Assembly: GCF_003610695.1 (NCBI RefSeq)
Contig: NZ_RAQH01000001.1
Span: forward strand, 248,001-312,000
Length of the DNA: 64,000 bases
Reading direction: 5' to 3'
Source: Epilithonimonas arachidiradicis
Lineage (GTDB): Bacteria; Bacteroidota; Bacteroidia; Flavobacteriales; Weeksellaceae
In this document: positions 16,564-23,955 of the stretch, one piece after another
Position numbering within the stretch: the first letter of the stretch is position 1
Layout: the number at the start of each line of letters is the position of its first letter
Translations under genes and position numbers: made by a program
Notes under the pieces: model-generated
Told to the model about the DNA's origin: nothing
The model's input: only the letters and a program-made list of their open reading frames with translations
Databases searched by the model: none

Positions 16564-16604
16564 AAAGTAAGATTTTTAGCTAATGACTTTTTGAATATTC
16601 AAGG

Positions 16605-16632
16605 GCAAAAAAGATTGGGAACGGAAGGCGGA
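16605..16632 (+). repeat. Dispersed intergenic repeat, family A, right half only
   Basis: GCAAAAAAGATTGGGA is identical to 1534-1549, followed by GGCGGAAAAGCTGCCC, the right end of the family. Confidence 0.6.
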
Positions 16633-16688
16633 AAAGCTGCCCAAAATAAAAATCAACCTAAAACATTGCAGGATTTACAGATAAACTC

Positions 16689-16697
16689 TAATTTTGC
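16689..16697 (+). promoter_or_regulatory. Predicted -7 box for the lysA transcript
   Basis: TAATTTTGC fits TAnnTTTG exactly. The transcript would start near 16702, 16 bases before the leader ORF. Confidence 0.6.
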
Positions 16698-16717
16698 AAA
16701 AAATTTTAAACAAAGCA

Positions 16718-16855
16718 ATGCAAATATTTAAACAAAACAAAATCGGAAAAAAGGGAGCTGTAAGGTTCACTAAGGTTTGGAATGTATAAAGAGTTGCGTG
16801 CATAAGATATCTATTGCGGCAGACTCTTTTTATAAGAATCTGCCTTTTTATTTTT
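16718..16855 (+). promoter_or_regulatory. lysA attenuator: Lys-rich leader ORF with alternative antiterminator and terminator
   Basis: A 23-codon ORF (16718-16789) starts MQIFKQNKIGKK and has Lys at positions 5, 8, 11, 12 and 19. Directly after its TAA, AGAGTTGC (16790-16797) can pair with GCAGACTCT (16819-16827, one bulge). That segment overlaps the 5' arm of a strong terminator, GGCAGA (16818-16823) with TCTGCC (16839-16844), plus inner TCTT/AAGA and a T5ATTTTT tail. The two structures exclude each other. A ribosome stalled at Lys would leave 16790-16797 free, whereas one at the stop codon would mask it. This is the classical leader-peptide design. A lysine riboswitch would be longer and its core is not seen. 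Lys codons are common in AT-rich DNA, so the bias alone is weak evidence. Confidence 0.65.
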
Positions 16856-16868
16856 AAAAATCTACCTT

Positions 16869-18068
16869 ATGACAAATCAGGACTTGCTGGCTATAGCAAA
16901 AGAATTCGGGACACCCGTTTATGTGTATGACGTTAATTCGATACGCGAACAATACGAAAAGTTGACTTCTTCTTTCTCGAAGAACACAAGATTTTTCTAT
17001 GCAGCCAAAGCTTTAACCAATATAAACATCCTGAAATATGTCGAAAAGTTAGGTGCTTCTCTTGACTGTGTTTCTATCAACGAAGTGAAATTGGGTTTGA
17101 AGGCAGGTTTCTCCAACGATAGAATTCTCTTTACACCGAATTGTGTTGACTTGGCAGAAATCGAGGAAGCAATGTCTCTGAATGTTCATATCAATATCGA
17201 TAACATTTCGATTTTGGAGCAATTTGGAAATAAATTCGGTGGTTCTTATCCAATTTTTGTGAGAATCAATCCTCATATTTTTGCGGGAGGAAATTATAAA
17301 ATCTCAACCGGTCACATCGATTCCAAATTCGGAATTTCTATTCATCAGCTTCGTCATATCGAGCGTGTTATGAAATCTACCAACATCAATGTGGAAGGAC
17401 TTCATATGCACACGGGAAGCGAAATCAAAGACCCTGATGTTTTCCTTCAAGGTCTTGAAATTATGTTCGAATTGGCAGAACATTTCCCAAATCTGAAATA
17501 TCTGGATATGGGAAGCGGTTTCAAAGTTCCTTATCAAGATGGCGACATCGAAACGGATGTGAAATCTCTTGGAAAAAAAGTTAATGCTGCGATTAAAAAA
17601 CACGAGGAAACTTCTGGAAAAAAATTCCAACTTTGGTTTGAGCCTGGGAAATTCTTGGTGAGTAAAAGTGGACATTTCCTTGTAAAATCTAATGTTATTA
17701 AACAAACCACTGCGACTGTTTTTGTGGGTGTCAATTCAGGTTTTAATCATTTGATCCGTCCGATGTTCTACGATTCTTATCACATTATCGAAAATCTTTC
17801 TAATCCAAAAGGTCCGGAAAGAATCTATACGGTTGTTGGAAATATCTGTGAGACAGACACTTTTGCGTGGGACAGAAAAATCAATGAAGTGAGAGAAGGT
17901 GATGTGATTGTTTTCAGAAATGCTGGCGCTTACGGTTTTGAAATGAGTTCGAATTTCAACTCGAGATTGAAGCCTGCGGAAGTCATGTTTCTTGACGGAA
18001 AAGCGCATCTTATCAGAAAAAGAGATGAATTTGAAGATTTATTAAAAAATCAGATTGAAGTTTTGTAA
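16869..18068 (+). CDS. lysA: Diaminopimelate decarboxylase
   Basis: LysA makes L-lysine from meso-diaminopimelate in the last step of lysine biosynthesis and uses PLP. The PLP lysine is K47 in FYAAKALTN. Substrate and PLP motifs include RINPHIFAGGNYKISTGH, HMHTGSEI, LDMGSGFKVPY, EPGKFLV and NICETDTFA with the active-site Cys near residue 327, and GAYGFEMSSNFN near the end. The 399-aa length is usual. It has no adjacent lysine or peptidoglycan gene and stands alone behind the attenuator, which fits control by lysine supply. Confidence 0.96.
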   Translation: MTNQDLLAIAKEFGTPVYVYDVNSIREQYEKLTSSFSKNTRFFYAAKALTNINILKYVEKLGASLDCVSINEVKLGLKAGFSNDRILFTPNCVDLAEIEEAMSLNVHINIDNISILEQFGNKFGGSYPIFVRINPHIFAGGNYKISTGHIDSKFGISIHQLRHIERVMKSTNINVEGLHMHTGSEIKDPDVFLQGLEIMFELAEHFPNLKYLDMGSGFKVPYQDGDIETDVKSLGKKVNAAIKKHEETSGKKFQLWFEPGKFLVSKSGHFLVKSNVIKQTTATVFVGVNSGFNHLIRPMFYDSYHIIENLSNPKGPERIYTVVGNICETDTFAWDRKINEVREGDVIVFRNAGAYGFEMSSNFNSRLKPAEVMFLDGKAHLIRKRDEFEDLLKNQIEVL

Positions 18069-18132
18069 TTTGTTGCTAATCAGAATTATTTTGGCATAAA
18101 ATTTCATTCTAAAATTATATAAATCAAATACT

Positions 18133-18639
18133 ATGAAATCAATACTATTTTCATTGAGCTTGCTGATGTCTTCATTAGCTTTTGCTCAAAATAACGACGT
18201 TGAAGAATCCTTGAATATTGATATCCCAATGGCGGATGCTTCTACAAGTTCTGTGACTTACAGCGTAAGAGGAATTTATCAAATAAAAGATGAGTCTTGT
18301 AATCCTTCTCAATTCAAAAGTTTGAGGTATCCTGGCGGAACAGATGCTTACATCAAAGAATTGAAAGAAAAGCTTCAACAAAATGTCAACTGGAGCTCTT
18401 ACTCGATCAATGGTTTGTTCTTTGTAAAACTGGACATTACCAAAGATGGTGTTCTTTCCAAAGTTGAAGCAGGACCAAAAGTGGCAAATAGTGAACCTTT
18501 CCTTAAAGATTTGAAAGACGCAGCAACAAAGGTTGGAAAAACCTGGATTCCTGCCAAATGCAATGGTAATCCTGTAGATTCTAAAGCTATTCTGAAAATC
18601 GATTTTTCATCGATGACTTACGACAACGCTTTCAATTGA
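18133..18639 (+). CDS. Secreted TonB_C-like domain protein
   Basis: A signal peptide (MKSILFSLSLLMSSLAFAQ) is followed by a single domain with FKSLRYPGGTDAYIKELKEKLQ, LFFVKLDITKDGVLSKVEAGPKV and KVGKTWIPAKCNGNPVDSKAILKIDFS. This is the pattern of the periplasmic TonB C-terminal fold, which in Bacteroidota is often found without the membrane anchor of TonB. It has a paralogue directly downstream. The function is unknown; binding of a partner peptide in the periplasm is possible. Confidence 0.7.
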   Translation: MKSILFSLSLLMSSLAFAQNNDVEESLNIDIPMADASTSSVTYSVRGIYQIKDESCNPSQFKSLRYPGGTDAYIKELKEKLQQNVNWSSYSINGLFFVKLDITKDGVLSKVEAGPKVANSEPFLKDLKDAATKVGKTWIPAKCNGNPVDSKAILKIDFSSMTYDNAFN

Positions 18640-18663
18640 ATCTAAAAAAAATAATACCTTTAT

Positions 18664-18691
18664 AACCGCCCAATTAAAGGCGGTTTTTTTT
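18664..18691 (+). terminator. Terminator whose T-tract touches the next start codon
   Basis: AACCGCC and GGCGGTT pair around CAATTAAA, followed by eight T and then the ATG at 18692. The downstream gene has no room for a ribosome site outside the hairpin. Confidence 0.8.
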
Positions 18692-19435
18692 ATGAAAAAA
18701 ATTTATAAATTGTTTTTTGTGCTTACATCATTCCTTTGTCTGTCTCAAGATTGGAAAACTTTACCTAATTATCCCGAAGGACAAGATGCGTATGCCGGAG
18801 GAAGAGAGCAATTGTATAAGGATTTGCATCAGATCATCAAGGATAATAATCTAGCTAACTGTAAAACTTATCAGAATTATTTCGTCAATCTAAAAATCAG
18901 TGAATCAGGAAAACCAGTTTATACCAATCCGCCGAAGAAGGTTTTGGAAGAGGAAAAATGCAGTTATGATATGATGATCAAAAGTATCGGAATGATCAAA
19001 AACTGGCAGCCTGCACAGAAAAATAATGGAAAGAAAGCTGCTTTTTACGGTTTTATATTTAATCCAAAAGTTCTAATTCAAGATGATATTCAAAAAGTAA
19101 CCTACCCAAGAGTTGATAACAGCCAATTTCCTGGGGGCGTAAATGCTTTCCGTGAGGACTTCAGAAAAATGGCTTATGCTTATCTGGATTATGATACTTA
19201 TCTTCCAAAAGGAAGGTTTGTTTTGTCATTTGATGTCAACATCAATGGTAAACTGGATAACTTCTCGCTGGAGCCAAAAGTAGAAAATTATGAAATCCTT
19301 TTGAAAGATCTGGAATTTTGTGCACAAAGAATAAAAAATAAATGGTCACCCGCCAAACAAAACGGAATTGCCGTGAAAACGCGTTTCAATATGCCAATTA
19401 ATTTTGGCGGTGTGGAAACCTATGATCACGATTGA
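18692..19435 (+). CDS. Secreted protein with two TonB_C-like domains
   Basis: After a signal peptide (MKKIYKLFFVLTSFLCLSQ) come two copies of the domain seen in the gene before: residues about 25-125 (YPEGQDAYAGGREQLYKDL...IKNWQPAQKNNGKKAAFYGFIF) and about 140-240 (FPGGVNAFREDFRKM...KLDNFSLEPKVENYEILLKDL...NKWSPAKQNGIAVKTRFNMPI). It is therefore a tandem paralogue with internal duplication. Its start codon follows the terminator of the upstream gene without a gap. The 3' end overlaps the convergent methyltransferase gene by 10 bases. Confidence 0.7.
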   Translation: MKKIYKLFFVLTSFLCLSQDWKTLPNYPEGQDAYAGGREQLYKDLHQIIKDNNLANCKTYQNYFVNLKISESGKPVYTNPPKKVLEEEKCSYDMMIKSIGMIKNWQPAQKNNGKKAAFYGFIFNPKVLIQDDIQKVTYPRVDNSQFPGGVNAFREDFRKMAYAYLDYDTYLPKGRFVLSFDVNINGKLDNFSLEPKVENYEILLKDLEFCAQRIKNKWSPAKQNGIAVKTRFNMPINFGGVETYDHD

Positions 19436-20115
19436 TATAGCTTTGCCAGATATTGGTCATTGTCATCTTCCAAAATGATTTCTGATGTCCAGCCTTCTTC
19501 GGAAGCTAATTTTACCATTGTATTTTTATCGAGATAAAGCCAGCTAAACCAGTCCGTTAATTGTTTTTGATACTCGTACCGGCAAGAGACTTCGCCGTAA
19601 TATCGATCAGTTGGTAACTCCTCCTCTTCGTACATATAAGCAATATCGGAAGAATCAAAAATCAGAATGCCGCCTCTATTAAGCAACGATTTAGCTTTTC
19701 TTACTAATTTTCGGAAACCATCCAGATTGCCACACAACCCAATTCCATTCATCAACAACAAAAGTGTGTCAAATGTTTCTCTCTCGTAGGTGAAAATATC
19801 ATCACAAACAACCTTTTTCACCCCACGTTTTTGCATAGTTTCGCAAGCCGCGGGAGAAATTTCCAATGCTGTTACATCTAAGCTTTTTCTTTGTAAAATA
19901 AGCGGGTGACTCCCTGCTCCGGCGCCAACATCCAGGATTTTTCCTTGGCAGATATCCATCGCTTTTTTTTCAAGAACAGGCAATTGCTTTTCATTTCTGA
20001 AGTAGTGGGAAACCGGCATTTCTACTTTTGGCCCAAAGTTGTCGTGGACATAGAGTTTGGCTCTTTTCGTTTTATCGTAAAAATTTTTGATTGCTAATCC
20101 TGGTAAATCAATCAT
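19426..20115 (-). CDS. Class I SAM-dependent methyltransferase
   Basis: The 229-aa protein has the Rossmann methyltransferase motif I ILDVGAGAGSHPLILQ (about residues 60-75), motif II VTALEISPAAC and motif IV FDTLLLLMNGIGLCGNLDG. The small-molecule or protein substrate cannot be inferred. Its start is supported by a -7 box (TATATTTGT) 17 bases upstream. The 3' end overlaps the convergent gene by 10 bases, with no hairpin between them. Confidence 0.8.
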   Translation of the reverse strand: MIDLPGLAIKNFYDKTKRAKLYVHDNFGPKVEMPVSHYFRNEKQLPVLEKKAMDICQGKILDVGAGAGSHPLILQRKSLDVTALEISPAACETMQKRGVKKVVCDDIFTYERETFDTLLLLMNGIGLCGNLDGFRKLVRKAKSLLNRGGILIFDSSDIAYMYEEEELPTDRYYGEVSCRYEYQKQLTDWFSWLYLDKNTMVKLASEEGWTSEIILEDDNDQYLAKLYQS

Positions 20116-20131
20116 TCTAAAGATTCTTGAT

Positions 20132-20140
20132 ACAAATATA
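20132..20140 (-). promoter_or_regulatory. Predicted -7 box for the methyltransferase gene
   Basis: TATATTTGT on the minus strand fits TAnnTTTG and sits just beyond the terminator at 20146-20175. Confidence 0.5.
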
Positions 20141-20145
20141 GCTTA

Positions 20146-20226
20146 ATAAAAAAAGCATCCAGAACTCTGAATGCATTTTTCCTTCATTTGGATTTTTCAA
20201 TTAAAAATTGATTTAATGCAAATGTA
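20146..20226 (-). ncRNA. Candidate short terminated transcript downstream of a Crp/Fnr gene
   Basis: On the minus strand TACATTTGC (20226-20218) matches the TAnnTTTG box. About 45 bases later a hairpin with GCATTCAGA and TCTGGATGC (one G-T pair) is followed by T7 (20174-20147). A 14-codon ORF starts between them but runs through the hairpin and is not convincing as a peptide. The hairpin is also the natural terminator for the Crp/Fnr gene, so only the promoter makes this a separate unit. Confidence 0.35.
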
Positions 20227-20259
20227 GATCTTATTTATAACAAATAAAATGAACCATGG

Positions 20260-20829
20260 TTAAGAAATACGTTTCCTTATACGACTGAGAGCCTGTGGCG
20301 TAATTCCCATATACGACGCAATCTGCTTCAATGGAATCTGCTGGAAAAGATCCGGTTGTTGTTTCAAAAGTGAAAGATATCGCTCTTCCGCAGTTTCACT
20401 GAGGAAAGAAAATTCTCTGTTGAGTTTTTCTACATACAGCGCTTCAACCGTCAATCTCCCTACTAGATTGCCGATTGCCTGAGATTGATAGATCTCCTGT
20501 AAATCATCATAATGGATTTGCCAGACCACCATATCGGTCAATGCTTCTATATAGCACCTGGAAGGTGTCCGCTGGGTGAAAGAATCATAAGCCGTAAGGA
20601 ATTGATTTTGAAATACAAACCTTATCGTCAGTTCTTTATTTTCCTTATTAAAAAAAAGGCGTGCCGCACCGGTTTCTACAAAAGAAAGGTAATTATCAAC
20701 TTCGCCTTTCTTTAGGATAACATCTTTTTTCTTATATTCTTTTCTAATGTTTTTTTCTACAAAAGGTTTCCAGTTCTCTTCGGTGAGCGGAATGCCCTTC
20801 GAAAGCAAATATTGTCTGATAAACTCCAT
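20260..20829 (-). CDS. Crp/Fnr-family transcriptional regulator
   Basis: The 189-aa protein has a cyclic-nucleotide-binding fold (residues about 20-125: KKKDVILKKGEVDNYLSFVETGAARLFF, FVFQNQFLTAYDSFTQRTPSRCYIEAL) and a short C-terminal helix-turn-helix with IPLKQIASYMGITPQALSRIRKRI. This form, without the cAMP-binding RxS motif, is frequent in Bacteroidota; the effector is unknown. The start is 6 bases after the surE stop, so the two genes form an operon. A second member of the family is at 39291. Confidence 0.88.
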   Translation of the reverse strand: MEFIRQYLLSKGIPLTEENWKPFVEKNIRKEYKKKDVILKKGEVDNYLSFVETGAARLFFNKENKELTIRFVFQNQFLTAYDSFTQRTPSRCYIEALTDMVVWQIHYDDLQEIYQSQAIGNLVGRLTVEALYVEKLNREFSFLSETAEERYLSLLKQQPDLFQQIPLKQIASYMGITPQALSRIRKRIS

Positions 20830-20835
20830 CCATTT

Positions 20836-21600
20836 TTATTTATAGATTGAATTGAGTTCGTTCATATATTCATAAGCTGTCAAATCGAATTTTACAGGGA
20901 CAATACTTATATAGCCATTTGCCAAAGCGGTTTCGTCTGCATCCTCGGACTCATCCATATTGTTGAAGTAGCCTGTCAGCCAGTAATATTTTCTCCCGTG
21001 TGGATTGGTTCTCTCGTCAAAACTTTCTTCCCATTTTGCATTGGCTTGTTTACAGATTTTGATGCCTTTGATATCGTTTTTATTTAATTTCGGGATATTA
21101 ACATTCAGAACAACGCCTTTTGGCATTGGGTTTTCCAGAGTTTTAAGAACAATCTCTTTGATAAATTCTTCTGCCTGGTCAAAGTCCGCTTCCCATTTCA
21201 AATCGGAAAGAGAAAAACCGATGGCTTGCAAACCTTCCACGCCGGCTTCCACCGCCGCACTCATCGTCCCGGAATAGATAACATTAATGGAAGAGTTAGC
21301 GCCGTGGTTGATGCCAGAAACTACTAAATCCGGTCTTCTCGGAAGAATTTTGTCCAAAGCCATTTTTACACAATCCACAGGCGTTCCGGAGCAAGAGAAA
21401 TCTCTCTGGGGTCCTTCAAGATTCAGTTCTTCGAAGCTCAAAGTCGAGTTGATGGTGATAGCGTGACCTTTTCCACTCTGGGGAGAATTGGGAGCGACTA
21501 CGATGACGTCTCCTATTTCGTTAACTATACTGATTAATTTTCTAATGCCAGGCGCAGTAATTCCGTCGTCATTGGTTACCAATATCAATGGTCTGTTCAT
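20836..21600 (-). CDS. surE: 5'/3'-nucleotidase SurE
   Basis: SurE is a metal-dependent phosphatase acting on nucleoside monophosphates and short polyphosphate in stationary-phase survival. Signatures are LILVTNDDGITAPGIRKL at the start with the metal-binding Asp pair, VVAPNSPQSGKGHAIT, CSGTPVDCVKMAL and VVSGINHGANSSINVIYSGTMSAAVEA. Length 254 aa is usual. It is the first gene of an operon with the Crp/Fnr gene. A -7 box TATTTTTGG lies 52 bases upstream of the ATG. Confidence 0.95.
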   Translation of the reverse strand: MNRPLILVTNDDGITAPGIRKLISIVNEIGDVIVVAPNSPQSGKGHAITINSTLSFEELNLEGPQRDFSCSGTPVDCVKMALDKILPRRPDLVVSGINHGANSSINVIYSGTMSAAVEAGVEGLQAIGFSLSDLKWEADFDQAEEFIKEIVLKTLENPMPKGVVLNVNIPKLNKNDIKGIKICKQANAKWEESFDERTNPHGRKYYWLTGYFNNMDESEDADETALANGYISIVPVKFDLTAYEYMNELNSIYK

Positions 21601-21651
21601 AAATTTCCGTTTTATATTTTTCTTTTTTTGATGATTTTTTTTAAAATCAAT

Positions 21652-21660
21652 CCAAAAATA
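21652..21660 (-). promoter_or_regulatory. Predicted -7 box for surE
   Basis: TATTTTTGG on the minus strand fits TAnnTTTG. Confidence 0.4.
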
Positions 21661-21775
21661 ACCAATTTATAATACTTTAATTAAAATAAGGTGTTAAATT
21701 TGGTTTCGTTTTTGAATATCTTCGTAACATTCAAAACGGAAAAAATACTAATCCAAGTACAGATTTAAAAATTAT

Positions 21776-23899
21776 ATGTTCAAAAAAATCAAGTTAAAGA
21801 AACTGCTGATGTTTGCGCCGCTGATGACGCTGATGTTCTGTTTCAACTCTCCACAAAATGATGATGAAAAAATGCAGACCATAATGGTCAGCGTGAAAAA
21901 TACACTTTCCTATCTTCATTACAGTCCAAAACCGATTAACGATGCTTATTCCCAGGATGTTTATGATAAATATTTTGAAAGCGTAGATGCTTCAAAAAGA
22001 TATTTTCTGCAGTCCGATATGGATGAATTCAAAAAGCATTATACCAAACTGGATGATTACCTTAACCAGGGAAACCTTGTGTTCTATAAACTAACGATTG
22101 ACAGACTCTACCAAAGAGTTGACGAAATCGATAAAATGACTCAGGATATCTTTTCCAAACCAATCAATCTGGAGGAAAATGACGAATTAATTTTGGAGCC
22201 AAAGAAAAGAAGCAATCCTGTTGACGCAAAGCAACAGCGTGAAGAATGGAAAAAATACATCAAGTATAATATCCTTCAGGAAATTGAAACGATGAACAGC
22301 AAGGAAGAGGCTCAGAAAAAGAAAAAAGATTCTGTGGTGAATAACAAGCTTCCGGATACAATAAAATACGCGCCGCTTTCTGCTGAGAAAAAGCGTGAAA
22401 AGGCAACTGCTGAGGTGAAAGATTTGATTACAGACTCTTTTAGAAGATTCAAAAAGAGAAAGAAAATGGACTGGTTCACAGTCTATATGAATGCTTATAC
22501 CGAAGTTTTTGACCCGCATACCAATTATTTCTCTCCGAAAAATAAAGAGGAATTTGATATGCAATTCACAGGAAAAGTAATTGGTATTGGTGCTTTGATT
22601 CAGGAAAAGAGAGGTTATTTATATCTTGGCGAATTAACAATAGGTGCACCTGCCTGGAAATCAAAACAGCTGACGGCCGGGGACAAAATCCTGAAAGTAA
22701 GATCAAAACCGAATGAAGAACCTGTAAACGTTGTCGGGATGTTGTCTGACGAAGCGGTAAGACTGATTCGTGGGGAAAAAGGAACGCCTGTCACTTTAAC
22801 TGTTGAGAAAAAAGACAAGACCATCAAAGAAGTGACGATGATTCGTGAAGAAGTAACCATCGAAGATACTTTTGCAAGAAGCATTGTTGTTAATTCTAAA
22901 AACGGTAAAAAATATGGGTTCATCTATCTTCCAAGTTTCAATGTAGAATTTGAAAAAGAGAATGGTGGACGTAATGCTTCTGATGATATCAAAGCGGAGT
23001 TAATCAAACTTAAAAAAGAAAATGTAGAAGGTATTATTCTTGACCTAAGAAGCAATGGTGGAGGTTCTTTGACGGAAGTTGGTGACATTATGGGATTGTT
23101 TATGAACGCTGGCCCGTATGTTCAGGTAAAAGACAGCCGAGGAAAAATCCAAACTTTAAGTAATAAATCCAATGAACCAATCTGGACAGGTCCATTGGTT
23201 GTAATGCAAAACGAATTATCTGCTTCAGCTTCAGAAATTTTAGCGGGCGCTTTTCAGGATTACGGAAGAGCGGCTGTGATTGGCTCACCAAGTTCTTTCG
23301 GAAAGGGAACGGTTCAGACTTTTGTGGAATTGAATAGATTCCTGAATACGAATGACGATTTCGGAGCTTTGAAATTGACAATTCAAAAATTCTATAGAGT
23401 CTCCGGAGAATCAACCCAGAGAAAAGGTGTAGAAGCTGATCTTAAAATGAAAGATTTCTTCTCTTATGCAGAAGTTGGGGAGCGTTTTGACCAATTCGCT
23501 TTGCCTTGGGACAAAATCGAAACAACGTCTTACAAAAAATTGACCGGATTGAACATTCCTCAGTTACAGGCAGAGCTAGACAGACAATTGCAGGATAATA
23601 ACAACTACAAAATGTTGCAGGAATCTGCGGAATGGAAAGAAGCGCTGGACAAAGAAGAAACTATCACTTTGAATCAAACCAAATTCAATGAATTGATGAA
23701 AATGCGTAAAGCACAAATCGAAAAGTTCAAAGGTTTGGAAAAATTCAATAACGGACTGAAATTCACGCTTCACACAGACGAAGCGGAAAGAATTAAAAAA
23801 GACGAGGCTTTTGCCAAGAAAACAGAAAACTGGAGAAAAAATCTTGAAAGAGATTTTTATCTGGAAGAAACGGTGGATGTGCTTTCGAAAATCAAATAA
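21776..23899 (+). CDS. prc: Tail-specific (C-terminal processing) protease, S41A
   Basis: The 707-aa periplasmic serine protease degrades or trims proteins from their C-terminus. An uncleaved or lipoprotein-like N-terminal segment (LLMFAPLMTLMFCF) is followed by a long helical domain, a PDZ domain (about residues 240-340: FTGKVIGIGALIQEKRGYLYLGELTIGAPAWKS), and the catalytic domain with GGGSLTEVGDIMG, the Ser in NELSASASEIL and the Lys in SSFGKGTVQ. The C-terminal region resembles the Prc-specific helical domain. It is monocistronic and ends at a bidirectional terminator. Confidence 0.93.
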   Translation: MFKKIKLKKLLMFAPLMTLMFCFNSPQNDDEKMQTIMVSVKNTLSYLHYSPKPINDAYSQDVYDKYFESVDASKRYFLQSDMDEFKKHYTKLDDYLNQGNLVFYKLTIDRLYQRVDEIDKMTQDIFSKPINLEENDELILEPKKRSNPVDAKQQREEWKKYIKYNILQEIETMNSKEEAQKKKKDSVVNNKLPDTIKYAPLSAEKKREKATAEVKDLITDSFRRFKKRKKMDWFTVYMNAYTEVFDPHTNYFSPKNKEEFDMQFTGKVIGIGALIQEKRGYLYLGELTIGAPAWKSKQLTAGDKILKVRSKPNEEPVNVVGMLSDEAVRLIRGEKGTPVTLTVEKKDKTIKEVTMIREEVTIEDTFARSIVVNSKNGKKYGFIYLPSFNVEFEKENGGRNASDDIKAELIKLKKENVEGIILDLRSNGGGSLTEVGDIMGLFMNAGPYVQVKDSRGKIQTLSNKSNEPIWTGPLVVMQNELSASASEILAGAFQDYGRAAVIGSPSSFGKGTVQTFVELNRFLNTNDDFGALKLTIQKFYRVSGESTQRKGVEADLKMKDFFSYAEVGERFDQFALPWDKIETTSYKKLTGLNIPQLQAELDRQLQDNNNYKMLQESAEWKEALDKEETITLNQTKFNELMKMRKAQIEKFKGLEKFNNGLKFTLHTDEAERIKKDEAFAKKTENWRKNLERDFYLEETVDVLSKIK

Positions 23900-23900
23900 C

Positions 23901-23935
23901 AAAAAAGCGGAACTAAAATTTAGTTCCGCTTTTTT
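23901..23935. terminator. Bidirectional terminator between prc and htpG
   Basis: AAAAAAGCGGAACTAAA and TTTAGTTCCGCTTTTTT form a perfect stem, with A and T tracts usable in both directions. Confidence 0.92.
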
Positions 23936-23955
23936 ATGCTTAATGAAATACTTTA

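Noticed and set aside
16700-16868. Lysine riboswitch before lysA
   Set aside because: The leader of about 165 bases is too short and lacks the five-helix core; the attenuator reading explains it better.
20155-20194. 14-codon open frame (MKEKCIQSSGCFFY) in the short minus-strand transcript
   Set aside because: Its last codons lie within the terminator hairpin and T-tract, so it is probably fortuitous.
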